5,756 nucleotides of DNA from Nitrosarchaeum sp. (GCA_009697485.1 SICY01000062.1:1-5756), one strand, 5' to 3'. Shown: positions 1-5,433, numbered from the stretch's first letter. Made by a program: numbers and translations. The notes: generated by a model from the sequence alone, not told the origin.

Positions 1-36
1 CAACCAAAAAATTCAACCATGGTTTGTAATACAAAA

Positions 37-816
37 TTAATTGCTTTCTATTGGTAGATCTAATTTATTTCCCCATTCTCCCCATGAGCCTAGATATACA
101 CGCACGTTTTCAAAACCGAGTTTTTTTAATATAAGAAAGGTGTTAGCAGCACGATATGCTCCTTGACAATAAGTTACAATTTCAGAGTTTTTTGGGATAT
201 CATATAATTTTGATAATTCCTCATCAGTTTTAAAAGTCCCATCTTCGTTGAGATTAAGATTCCAATCTATGTTTGTAGCGTGTGGAATATGTCCTGCTTG
301 AGCTGCTCGGATTACATTTCCATTGAATTCGCTTTGTGATCTTGCATCAAGTATTTTGAGATGATTGAGATTGTCATTTAGATATTCAAATCCAGAAATA
401 ATTTCTGGATTAATTTTTCCAGAAAATTTAGCAGGTTTGAAACCATTTGATTTTGTTTCTAGTGAAAGATTTTCTTGTTTCCATTTTTTCATTCCTCCAT
501 CTAATATAGATACATCTGGATGTGAAAAATACATCAACATCCAAACACCTCTTGCAGCTAGCATGCCAGAGATTTCATCATAAAATACAACTTTTTTTTC
601 TGGCGTAATTCCAACAAATGAAAAAAGCATTTCAGTTTGTCTGTTAAAATTTTCAATTCCTTCCTTAGTTGTATCAATCCAATGAAATGCAAACAGATCC
701 AGATTTACAGCTCCAGGAATATGACCTTCCGAGTATTCCTTGAAAGAACGTGTATCAATTATTACAATATTAGAATCACTTAGGATTGAATTGAGATTTG
801 TTGTAGAAATTATCAT
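37..816 (-). CDS. Two-domain sulfurtransferase (rhodanese family, thiosulfate sulfurtransferase type)
   Basis: Predicted 259-residue cytoplasmic enzyme that moves a sulfane sulfur from a donor such as thiosulfate or 3-mercaptopyruvate to a thiophilic acceptor through a cysteine persulfide. Two tandem rhodanese domains are visible, about residues 5-115 and 140-255. Each carries the domain hallmark: GHIPGA at 31-36 and GHIPHA at 175-180. The catalytic loop is in the second domain, CQGAYR at 217-222, with Cys217 as the persulfide carrier. The matching place in the first domain is Asp80 (VVFYD), the usual non-catalytic arrangement. The length is normal for the family. The loop resembles thiosulfate sulfurtransferases more than the CGSGVT loop of mercaptopyruvate enzymes, but donor preference cannot be settled from sequence. 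The start is fixed by an in-frame stop two codons upstream (820-822), and there is no Shine-Dalgarno, which fits a leaderless mRNA. The gene lies 70 bases downstream of amt on the same strand but has its own TATA box. Confidence 0.93.
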   Translation of the reverse strand: MIISTTNLNSILSDSNIVIIDTRSFKEYSEGHIPGAVNLDLFAFHWIDTTKEGIENFNRQTEMLFSFVGITPEKKVVFYDEISGMLAARGVWMLMYFSHPDVSILDGGMKKWKQENLSLETKSNGFKPAKFSGKINPEIISGFEYLNDNLNHLKILDARSQSEFNGNVIRAAQAGHIPHATNIDWNLNLNEDGTFKTDEELSKLYDIPKNSEIVTYCQGAYRAANTFLILKKLGFENVRVYLGSWGEWGNKLDLPIESN

Positions 817-837
817 AATCTAAGAAAATACAACAGA

Positions 838-856
838 TGTAAATTTATTTGGTTTG
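838..856 (-). promoter_or_regulatory. Probable TATA/BRE promoter of the sulfurtransferase gene
   Basis: On the minus strand the sequence reads AAACC followed by AAATAAATTT (RC of 841-850), an AT-rich TATA-like element preceded by a purine-rich BRE-like stretch. Its centre is about 29 bases before the ATG at 816, so transcription would begin at or just before the start codon. This agrees with the lack of a ribosome binding site. Inferred from spacing and composition only. Confidence 0.5.
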
Positions 857-861
857 AATAA

Positions 862-876
862 TAAAAAGAAAAAAAG
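862..876 (-). terminator. T-tract terminator after amt
   Basis: Eleven bases after the amt stop codon the minus strand reads seven T, one C, then five T (complement of 863-875). A run of T on the non-template strand is the usual archaeal intrinsic termination signal and needs no strong hairpin. It lies just upstream of the sulfurtransferase promoter, which suggests the two genes are separate transcripts, perhaps with some read-through. Confidence 0.6.
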
Positions 877-886
877 GGATTTTTCC

Positions 887-2431
887 TTATTCGTTGACGT
901 ATGCTCTTTCTCCGTGCTGTGCCAAATCAAGACCAATCTCCTCTTCTTTAGGAGTGACTCTGATTCCGCCAGGCCATATGGCATCCATTATTTTGAGGAT
1001 TACAATTGTAACACCAAATGCATAGCCTACTGATATAGCTGCAGCGATGATGTTGATTGCTTGCTGTTCCATTCCTTCTGCAGTACCAGTCCATGCGCCG
1101 ATACCGTCTCCGCTATCCCAAATGTGTGGACTAGCTAATGTACCAGTCAAAATTGCACCTGTAAGACCACCCATTCCGTGTACTCCCCATACATCTAATG
1201 CGTCATCCCATTTACGTGCGTTCTTGAATGATACACTTCCATAACAAATTGTTCCAGCTGCAATACCAATTATAATCGAAGCCATTGGACCAACCCAACC
1301 TGAAGCTGGAGTGATTGCTACCAATCCTGCTACTGCACCTGATGCAGCTCCTATAATACTTGGTTTTCCTGTATGTGCCCATGACATCAAGACCCAAGTG
1401 AGAGCAGCCATACCAGTTGCTGTATTTGTAACAGTCCATGCGCTTACGGCAATGCCATCTACACCTACTTCACTTCCTGCGTTAAAACCAAACCATCCAA
1501 ACCAGAGCAATGATGCTCCTAGTATTACCATTGGGATGTTGTGTGGTTCCATTGGTACCTTACCAAATCCAAGTCTTCTACCAAGGACTAAGGCACCTGC
1601 TAGTGCAGAAAATCCAGAAGTAATGTGTACTACAGTACCACCAGCAAAGTCTAATCCGTATGACGGAGCTAAGTCTGGATTAAGATCTATTGCGCCTCCT
1701 CCAATGTAACCGCCGCCCCAAACCCAGTGTGCAACTGGATCGTAAACGAAGGTAGCCCATAGGAGTATGAAGATTATCAAAGCGCTGAACTTAATTCTGT
1801 CAATTAATCCACCAATGATTAGAGCTGGTGTAATAATTGCGAATGTTGCCTGGAACATGGCAAATAACTGATGTGAAACTCCTCCTGTCCAATTGTCGCT
1901 ACATACTTCACCGGGTGCTGCTGTAAATCTTGTATCAGAACAAGTAGTTGGTGCTCCTAGTGGAGCATGAGGTGAAACCTCATTAAATCCAACATATTCA
2001 AGCGAACCCATGAACATGTTTGCATCACTATCAATTGGACCAAATGCTAGAGAGTATCCCCATAGAACCCATTGTACTGATATTAAGCCCATAACAATTA
2101 TGGTCATACCAAGTACGTTGACGACGTTCTTTGATCTGGCTAAACCGCCATAAAAGAACCCGACTCCGGGTGTCATGATGAGTACCAGTGATGTAGCTGT
2201 TAGCATCCATGCTGAAGCACCTGTATCAATTTTACAAGCCAACATATTGCCATCGCCACCATCGTACCAACATTCGTTAGGATTACCAGTGTAAATTCCA
2301 CTAGTTCCTGCAACGTATCCGTCCATACCATCATTAACACTTTGTGCGAATGCCTGTGACATTGCACTTGTTGCTGTAATGGCTACTGTGATCACAAGTA
2401 ATAGAGCATACTTGCGATTCCTAGAATTCAT
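887..2431 (-). CDS. amt: Ammonium transporter of the Amt/Mep/Rh family
   Basis: A 514-residue membrane channel for ammonium uptake, the energy and nitrogen substrate if this is an ammonia oxidiser. Residues 1-30 form a signal peptide (basic start, hydrophobic core, AFAQ end). After an exported segment, about 11 membrane helices follow from residue 73. Amt pore residues are recognisable: Asp261 in DFAGGTVVHI, the twin histidines His269 and His418 (GVHGMGG), and the WFGWFGFNAGS block 310-320, with Phe316 and Ser320 matching the E. coli AmtB gate and recruitment residues. The cytoplasmic tail (about 495-511) keeps the conserved GLDLAQHGERAY motif needed for subunit coupling. The protein is longer than AmtB because of an exported N-terminal segment with Cys54 and Cys66 and a long loop between helices 2 and 3 with Cys164 and Cys177. 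No glnK/PII gene is adjacent. The gene is G+C-richer than its neighbours by eye. It has a TATA box but no Shine-Dalgarno, so it is probably leaderless. Ammonia oxidisers usually carry two amt genes; which one this is cannot be proven here. Confidence 0.97.
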   Translation of the reverse strand: MNSRNRKYALLLVITVAITATSAMSQAFAQSVNDGMDGYVAGTSGIYTGNPNECWYDGGDGNMLACKIDTGASAWMLTATSLVLIMTPGVGFFYGGLARSKNVVNVLGMTIIVMGLISVQWVLWGYSLAFGPIDSDANMFMGSLEYVGFNEVSPHAPLGAPTTCSDTRFTAAPGEVCSDNWTGGVSHQLFAMFQATFAIITPALIIGGLIDRIKFSALIIFILLWATFVYDPVAHWVWGGGYIGGGAIDLNPDLAPSYGLDFAGGTVVHITSGFSALAGALVLGRRLGFGKVPMEPHNIPMVILGASLLWFGWFGFNAGSEVGVDGIAVSAWTVTNTATGMAALTWVLMSWAHTGKPSIIGAASGAVAGLVAITPASGWVGPMASIIIGIAAGTICYGSVSFKNARKWDDALDVWGVHGMGGLTGAILTGTLASPHIWDSGDGIGAWTGTAEGMEQQAINIIAAAISVGYAFGVTIVILKIMDAIWPGGIRVTPKEEEIGLDLAQHGERAYVNE

Positions 2432-2452
2432 TAAATTAATCGAAATTGAAAA

Positions 2453-2468
2453 TTATTTAAGGGTTGAA
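2453..2468 (-). promoter_or_regulatory. TATA/BRE promoter of amt
   Basis: The minus strand reads TTCAACCC then TTAAATAA (RC of 2453-2460). The TATA-like octamer is centred 25-26 bases before the amt ATG at 2431, which puts the transcription start at or next to the A of the start codon. No Shine-Dalgarno lies between them, consistent with a leaderless transcript. The TATA match and spacing are good, but the assignment is inferred. Confidence 0.65.
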
Positions 2469-2494
2469 GATACAAAAACTGGAAAAAAGGTAAG

Positions 2495-2507
2495 TTATTA
2501 TATTTTA
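2495..2507 (+). promoter_or_regulatory. Probable TATA promoter of the winged-helix gene
   Basis: TTATTATATTTTA is a strong TATA-like stretch on the plus strand. A start of transcription about 26 bases on, near 2527, would leave a leader of roughly 38 bases that contains the ribosome binding site. The small palindrome at 2516-2526 falls between this element and the expected start. Confidence 0.45.
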
Positions 2508-2515
2508 GGTTATTC

Positions 2516-2526
2516 TGATATTATCA
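2516..2526. promoter_or_regulatory. Short palindrome TGATA-T-TATCA, possible operator
   Basis: Perfect 5-bp arms around one central base, between the TATA box and the expected transcription start of the winged-helix gene, inside the intergenic region shared with amt. Such a site could bind a dimeric regulator, for example the winged-helix protein itself. In DNA this AT-rich an 11-base palindrome can also occur by chance, so the assignment is weak. Confidence 0.25.
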
Positions 2527-2550
2527 TAGAAAATGAAAATAATGTCATGT

Positions 2551-2556
2551 GGTGAT
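2551..2556 (+). promoter_or_regulatory. Shine-Dalgarno of the winged-helix gene
   Basis: GGTGAT is complementary to the archaeal 16S 3' end and sits 9 bases before the ATG at 2566. It is the only clear Shine-Dalgarno in the window and, with the in-frame stop at 2557-2559, fixes the start of the gene. Confidence 0.7.
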
Positions 2557-2565
2557 TAAATAAAG

Positions 2566-3225
2566 ATGGGATCAGATACAAAGCTCTCTATTTTTGATAC
2601 ATTTAAGATAAAAGGAGAACTTACAGGAGAAGCTAATAGACAACGAGCAATTATCACAATATTGGCTAGTAATGCTAATCCAACAGAAAGAACAAGAACA
2701 GGGATTTCTCAAAATATTGCAAAGAGACATGGTATTGCCTGGAAAAATATCTATTCCGGGATTTTTCGAGATCTAGATGAAATTTTGATTCCTTTGGAAA
2801 TTGCTGAAGAAGCTGGAAGATTACCTCTAAAACGTGGTCCAAAAGCACTTCAAGAAAAGGGAATTCCATATTATCATCTAACAAAAAAAGGAGTACTGGT
2901 TGCATTATCCATAAGTGAGATCAAAGATAGAGGAAAGTTACTAGAAAAAATTTTTTCACAATCAGATCCAAAGGAAAAAGAGTATGAAAGAATCATTAAA
3001 AGTCTATCAGATGCTAGTCCAAATTTTACATATTCAATTTTTCAAAAATATGTCAAGGCATTTTGTGATAATAAAATTAAAGATTTACTTCCATTTGATC
3101 TCTCAAAACTTAAGGATATTTCTGACGAGTCTTTAATAATTCAAAAGGAGATTTTAGAGGCTTTTTTAAAACTATCAAAGCAAGATAAAGAAGAAGCAAT
3201 TAGATTTCTCAATGAAATTACTTAA
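2566..3225 (+). CDS. Winged-helix DNA-binding protein, function unknown
   Basis: A 219-residue soluble protein that I cannot tie to a named family. The N-terminal half looks like a winged helix: helix 25-36 (RQRAIITILASN), helix 46-57 (GISQNIAKRHGI), a likely recognition helix at 59-77, and a basic wing at 84-108 (GRLPLKRGPK, then YYHLTKKG) where the chain would turn back as a beta hairpin. The YxLTxKG pattern is typical of archaeal winged-helix regulators. The C-terminal half (about 115-219) is helical, charged and lacks cysteine pairs or metal motifs apart from one Cys167. It may mediate dimerisation. There is no membrane segment. The start is set by an in-frame stop immediately upstream and a good Shine-Dalgarno. 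The gene is divergent from amt across 134 bases, an arrangement often seen for local regulators, so control of amt or of itself is possible. The target is not shown by the sequence. Confidence 0.8.
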   Translation: MGSDTKLSIFDTFKIKGELTGEANRQRAIITILASNANPTERTRTGISQNIAKRHGIAWKNIYSGIFRDLDEILIPLEIAEEAGRLPLKRGPKALQEKGIPYYHLTKKGVLVALSISEIKDRGKLLEKIFSQSDPKEKEYERIIKSLSDASPNFTYSIFQKYVKAFCDNKIKDLLPFDLSKLKDISDESLIIQKEILEAFLKLSKQDKEEAIRFLNEIT

Positions 3226-3254
3226 AATATCATGTTTTTAGAAGAGAACGCCAA

Positions 3255-3266
3255 ACATTAAAATCG
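3255..3266 (+). promoter_or_regulatory. Possible TATA element of the ATP synthase subunit C gene
   Basis: The stretch ACATTAAAATC is TATA-like and is centred about 28 bases before the ATG at 3290, the spacing expected for a leaderless or near-leaderless archaeal transcript. No convincing Shine-Dalgarno precedes that ATG. The 64-base gap also holds a short T run at 3234-3238 that may end the preceding transcript. Weak element, inferred. Confidence 0.35.
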
Positions 3267-3289
3267 GTTATCTGCTGAGATTTATCTAA

Positions 3290-4327
3290 ATGGGTGGATC
3301 AAAAAATGTCTATGCCTCTGTAAAATCATATAGTAAACGAGGTAAATTATTAAAGAGATCTGATTTCCAAACACTGGCAGAATCAAGAGATCTTGATGAA
3401 TTATTGACTAGGATCAAAAATACAATTTATGGTAATTCTATAGTAGAGGTACAAAAACCATATACATCACAAGGTATTGAATCGGCTCTAAGAAGTCATC
3501 TAGCAGATACACATTATTCCATTGCAAAATCAGTAGGTAATTCTGGTGTTTTAGACGCATATTATATGAAATTCATTGTTTCTAATTTGAAAACAATTCT
3601 GAAAGGAAAAATATTAGGAAAGTCCCAAGAAGAAATTGAAACTCACATAAATCTTCATGCTGAGGAATTAATCAAACAAAGAGACATTGTCATCAAGGCA
3701 TTAGTTGCAAAAGATCTTGAAGAAGCAGTTGCTAGCTTGAGTTCAGTAGAGTTTAGTGAGGAAATAGTAAAGGCTGTAGCATTATACAATGATAAAAAAA
3801 ATCTACAAATTATTGATACATATTTTGATAAAATTTTATATCAACATTTAGCTAGTTCAATGAAAAGTTATGCAGATAATGATGCAACCAAAGTGGTTGG
3901 AATGGATGTTGATTTTTACAATATTCTAAGTGTAATTAGAGGAAAATTCTGGGGATTGCAGGAAGACCAAATTCAAGACTTGATTGTTTCTCAAACTCCA
4001 ACTGCCAAAGATCTACTTGGAAAAATGATAGCAGCCCCAACAATAAGAGATGCATTCAATGAATTGTCCAATACAAAATACAAAAGTTTGATCCCTCAGA
4101 CTGAAAATGAATTAGATGCAATTGCTGAATTTGAAAGAGCCTTTGAAATGGCAATTTACCAAACAGCATTAAGATCTTTTACAAAAATATTTAGCTTTGC
4201 AACAATTGTAGGGATTACTAAATTAACTTCATTTGAAGTCAGAAATTTGGCAGCCATTGCATTTGCAGTTGAACAAAAAATACCAACGGAAATTACCATG
4301 TCAAAGTTAATTCTGGAAGAAGAATAA
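3290..4327 (+). CDS. atpC: A-type (archaeal/vacuolar-like) ATP synthase subunit C
   Basis: A 345-residue homologue of archaeal AtpC / V-ATPase subunit d, the funnel-shaped protein that joins the central stalk to the membrane c-ring. It carries no catalysis itself. The length is normal for the family. Recognisable features are the N-terminal YASVKSYSKRGKLL (8-21) with a following leucine-rich segment, the DAYYMKFIVSNLKTILKGK block (89-107), the IDTYFDKILY block (175-184), the VDFYNILSVIRGKFWGL block (207-223), and the C-terminal FEVRNLAAIAFAVEQKIPTE (315-334). Together these mark the three repeated helical bundles of the family. The start is forced by a TAA stop directly before the ATG (3287-3289). 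The gene is followed at 10 bases by a small membrane protein gene. None of the other subunits (A, B, D, E, F, I, K) is in the window, so this gene is apart from any compact ATP synthase operon, at least on this side. Confidence 0.9.
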   Translation: MGGSKNVYASVKSYSKRGKLLKRSDFQTLAESRDLDELLTRIKNTIYGNSIVEVQKPYTSQGIESALRSHLADTHYSIAKSVGNSGVLDAYYMKFIVSNLKTILKGKILGKSQEEIETHINLHAEELIKQRDIVIKALVAKDLEEAVASLSSVEFSEEIVKAVALYNDKKNLQIIDTYFDKILYQHLASSMKSYADNDATKVVGMDVDFYNILSVIRGKFWGLQEDQIQDLIVSQTPTAKDLLGKMIAAPTIRDAFNELSNTKYKSLIPQTENELDAIAEFERAFEMAIYQTALRSFTKIFSFATIVGITKLTSFEVRNLAAIAFAVEQKIPTEITMSKLILEEE

Positions 4328-4337
4328 AATTCTAAAA

Positions 4338-4574
4338 ATGATCAGATTTCCAAAGAAAAAAACTAGAATTTCTACAGAGATTGTGACTAAGACAATTTGG
4401 GTTAGTACATTTTTGGCTATGATTCTATCATTGCCTCCATTGGGATTATTTCTTGGAATCTATTTTCTAACAGGAAATCTCGTAATAGGTGCAATTGTAG
4501 GTTTTGGAGTACATTTTGTCATACTAGTATTTTCAAGTAAAATTTCAAAATTTTTGATTAATATTATGAGTTAA
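4338..4574 (+). CDS. Small two-helix membrane protein, unknown function
   Basis: A 78-residue protein I do not recognise. It has a strongly basic start (Arg3, Lys6-Lys8, Arg10) that should stay in the cytoplasm, then two hydrophobic segments, about residues 20-44 (with a Pro-Pro kink at 33-34) and 47-66, followed by a short basic tail. The predicted form is a hairpin with both ends inside. There is no signal cleavage site, cysteine, histidine cluster or acidic residue within the helices that would suggest a proton-carrying c subunit. It begins 10 bases after the ATP synthase subunit C stop with no separate promoter, so it is probably co-transcribed and perhaps translationally coupled. By context it could be an accessory or assembly factor for the ATP synthase, but that is inference. 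The start codon is the first ATG after the upstream stop and has no strong Shine-Dalgarno. Confidence 0.7.
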   Translation: MIRFPKKKTRISTEIVTKTIWVSTFLAMILSLPPLGLFLGIYFLTGNLVIGAIVGFGVHFVILVFSSKISKFLINIMS

Positions 4575-4583
4575 TCTATAAGG
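4575..4583 (+). promoter_or_regulatory. Possible TATA element of the Cas4-like gene
   Basis: TCTATAAGG lies just after the stop of the small membrane protein, with TATAA (4577-4581) centred about 27 bases before the ATG at 4606. This would allow an independent leaderless transcript. An AGTGAT at 4595-4600 could instead act as a Shine-Dalgarno for the second ATG at 4609, so co-transcription with the upstream genes remains possible. Confidence 0.35.
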
Positions 4584-4605
4584 ATGGATTGTTAAGTGAT
4601 TTATC

Positions 4606-5250
4606 ATGATGGGTGATAGAGATTTTCGAAGTATAATAAAAAATGCAGTAGACTCTATTGGAAGGGAATTAGAAATTGAAATTGATGCAAAGGACATCAA
4701 AACTATTCATCTCAAAGAAGTGGTTCAATGTCTAAGACGCTCATATTATGATAGAGTAGATCCCAAAGAAGTTGAAAGGAGGGGTTTTAATGATCTTCTT
4801 GCCGGCATGCTTCGAAAATTACAATACGGTAGTAACCCAAAAGAATTTGCAATTGACGATATCAAATTAAGAGGACATGCAGATATGATTGTAGATGATT
4901 CCATTGTTTTGTTTAGACCTGCTAATGCTATTTTAGAAACACCTCTAGCAAATGATCTGCTTTACCTTAATGCTTGCATGTGGATTTATGATAAAAAAGA
5001 TGGAATAATTATTTACATTACTGGAAATAAGGAAGAAATTATGTTTTCACTAACGCGTGATAAAAAAATGTTTGAAGAGGTTATCAGAAGAGTCAGAGTC
5101 CTAAGTGATCTTCTTAAAGAACAAAAAACACCAATTTTAGAGCCATCTAATGATTGCACTGATTGTCAATACTACCAAAGATGCTTTATCACAAAGAAAA
5201 ATACCAGACAGGTGTCATTATCTGAAATGCTAGGTCTAAGCAAAGACTAG
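4606..5250 (+). CDS. Cas4/RecB-like PD-(D/E)XK protein with Fe-S cysteines and a degenerate active site
   Basis: A 214-residue soluble protein with the layout of Cas4-type nucleases. Cys42 in QCLRRSYYDR corresponds to the first cluster cysteine (CPRRFYY-type), and the C-terminal C-x2-C-x5-C (Cys184, Cys187, Cys193, CTDCQYYQRC) supplies the other three, the usual set for a 4Fe-4S staple. Between them lies GHAD (90-93), matching motif GxxD. By hand alignment, the catalytic E-x-K position reads Leu-Phe-Arg (102-104), the QLNAY motif reads YLNAC (120-124), and the early G-x-x-x-H motif lacks histidine (LAGMLRKL, 65-72). The fold and cluster appear kept while most catalytic residues are lost. It may be a DNA-binding or structural protein rather than a nuclease. 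No cas1, cas2 or CRISPR array is present, so it is not evidently an adaptation protein. An in-frame stop at 4597-4599 limits the start to the ATG at 4606 or 4609. Confidence 0.72.
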   Translation: MMGDRDFRSIIKNAVDSIGRELEIEIDAKDIKTIHLKEVVQCLRRSYYDRVDPKEVERRGFNDLLAGMLRKLQYGSNPKEFAIDDIKLRGHADMIVDDSIVLFRPANAILETPLANDLLYLNACMWIYDKKDGIIIYITGNKEEIMFSLTRDKKMFEEVIRRVRVLSDLLKEQKTPILEPSNDCTDCQYYQRCFITKKNTRQVSLSEMLGLSKD

Positions 5251-5272
5251 TAAGATAAATGAAAAATATTGT

Positions 5273-5290
5273 AAAGGAATAATTTCCTTT
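5273..5290. terminator. Hairpin between convergent genes, probable bidirectional terminator
   Basis: Perfect 7-bp arms AAAGGAA (5273-5279) and TTCCTTT (5284-5290) around a 4-base TAAT loop. It lies between the stop of the Cas4-like gene (5250) on the plus strand and the stop of the microprotein gene (5293) on the minus strand. On the minus strand it is followed by a T run within ACAATATTTTTC. The position and symmetry fit a shared terminator. Confidence 0.6.
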
Positions 5291-5292
5291 GA

Positions 5293-5403
5293 TTAATCTA
5301 GTGGTTCTGGATGTCCTTTACCACGAAGTGCAAAACACACAACTGCTAGTGCAATTGCTACTCCTATTGCTGAGCCATATGCGGCTATTCCTGCTTCTGC
5401 CAT
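5293..5403 (-). CDS. Single-helix membrane microprotein (36 residues), unknown function
   Basis: A short open frame of 36 codons plus stop. The product starts MAEAGIAAYGSAIG, continues as a small-residue-rich hydrophobic helix (about residues 5-27, Ala/Gly/Ile/Val), and ends with a polar tail RGKGHPEPLD. By the positive-inside rule the N terminus (Glu3) is outside and the basic end inside. Support for a real gene comes from an orderly hydrophobic-then-charged design, a strong TATA box 28 bases before the ATG, an upstream in-frame stop (5455-5457) with no other start between, a convergent terminator hairpin just past its stop, and a separate terminator closing the gene upstream. No Shine-Dalgarno is present, which fits leaderless expression. 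The Gly/Ala pattern faintly recalls ATP synthase c-subunit helix 1, but there is no second helix or proton-carrying carboxylate. I do not recognise a family. It could be a small subunit of a membrane complex. Confidence 0.6.
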   Translation of the reverse strand: MAEAGIAAYGSAIGVAIALAVVCFALRGKGHPEPLD

Positions 5404-5406
5404 TTG

Positions 5407-5433
5407 ATAAAAGCCTGCTTCATGGGCTTTTAT
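5407..5433. repeat. 9-bp inverted repeat over the microprotein promoter
   Basis: Perfect arms ATAAAAGCC (5407-5415) and GGCTTTTAT (5425-5433) with a 9-base spacer. The right arm overlaps the minus-strand TATA box and the left arm reaches to 4 bases before the start codon, so the repeat covers the core promoter. If transcription starts at the ATG, it acts as DNA (operator-like) rather than RNA. It could also fold as a hairpin in a plus-strand read-through transcript. Confidence 0.6.

Noticed and set aside
1..20. Minus-strand ATG at 18-20, 17 bases after the sulfurtransferase stop, which could begin a gene running off the left edge (MVEFFG...).
   Set aside because: Only six codons are visible, with no Shine-Dalgarno and no TATA element at leaderless spacing, so it cannot be supported. 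The region 1-36 otherwise shows only a 10-base palindrome, AACCATGGTT at 15-24.
365..583. Plus-strand open frame inside the sulfurtransferase gene.
   Set aside because: Fully antisense to a well-supported enzyme gene, with no recognisable features.
1047..1709. Plus- and minus-strand open frames lying across the amt gene (for example 1047-1244, 1212-1439, 1311-1709).
   Set aside because: They are other-frame shadows of amt: low-complexity Pro/Ala/Thr or Cys/Trp/Ser-rich translations with no domain or promoter, fully inside a gene with a clear family match.
2494..2528. Recurrent short motifs such as GTTATT spaced 15 bases apart and TATCATA near several starts (also at 811-817 and 5467-5474).
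   Set aside because: Six- to eight-base AT-rich words recur by chance in DNA of this composition, and their positions relative to the genes are inconsistent.
2675..2905. Minus-strand open frame inside the winged-helix gene.
   Set aside because: Leu/Phe-rich shadow translation without a promoter; the plus-strand gene has a fixed start and Shine-Dalgarno.
4606..5250. The Cas4-like gene as part of a CRISPR adaptation or defence locus.
   Set aside because: No repeat-spacer array, cas1, cas2 or effector gene lies in the window, and the neighbours are housekeeping genes.
5293..5403. Microprotein as an ATP synthase c (proteolipid) subunit, suggested by its Gly/Ala-rich helix near an ATP synthase gene.
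   Set aside because: It has a single helix of 36 residues and no second helix with the essential carboxylate; c subunits are about twice as long.
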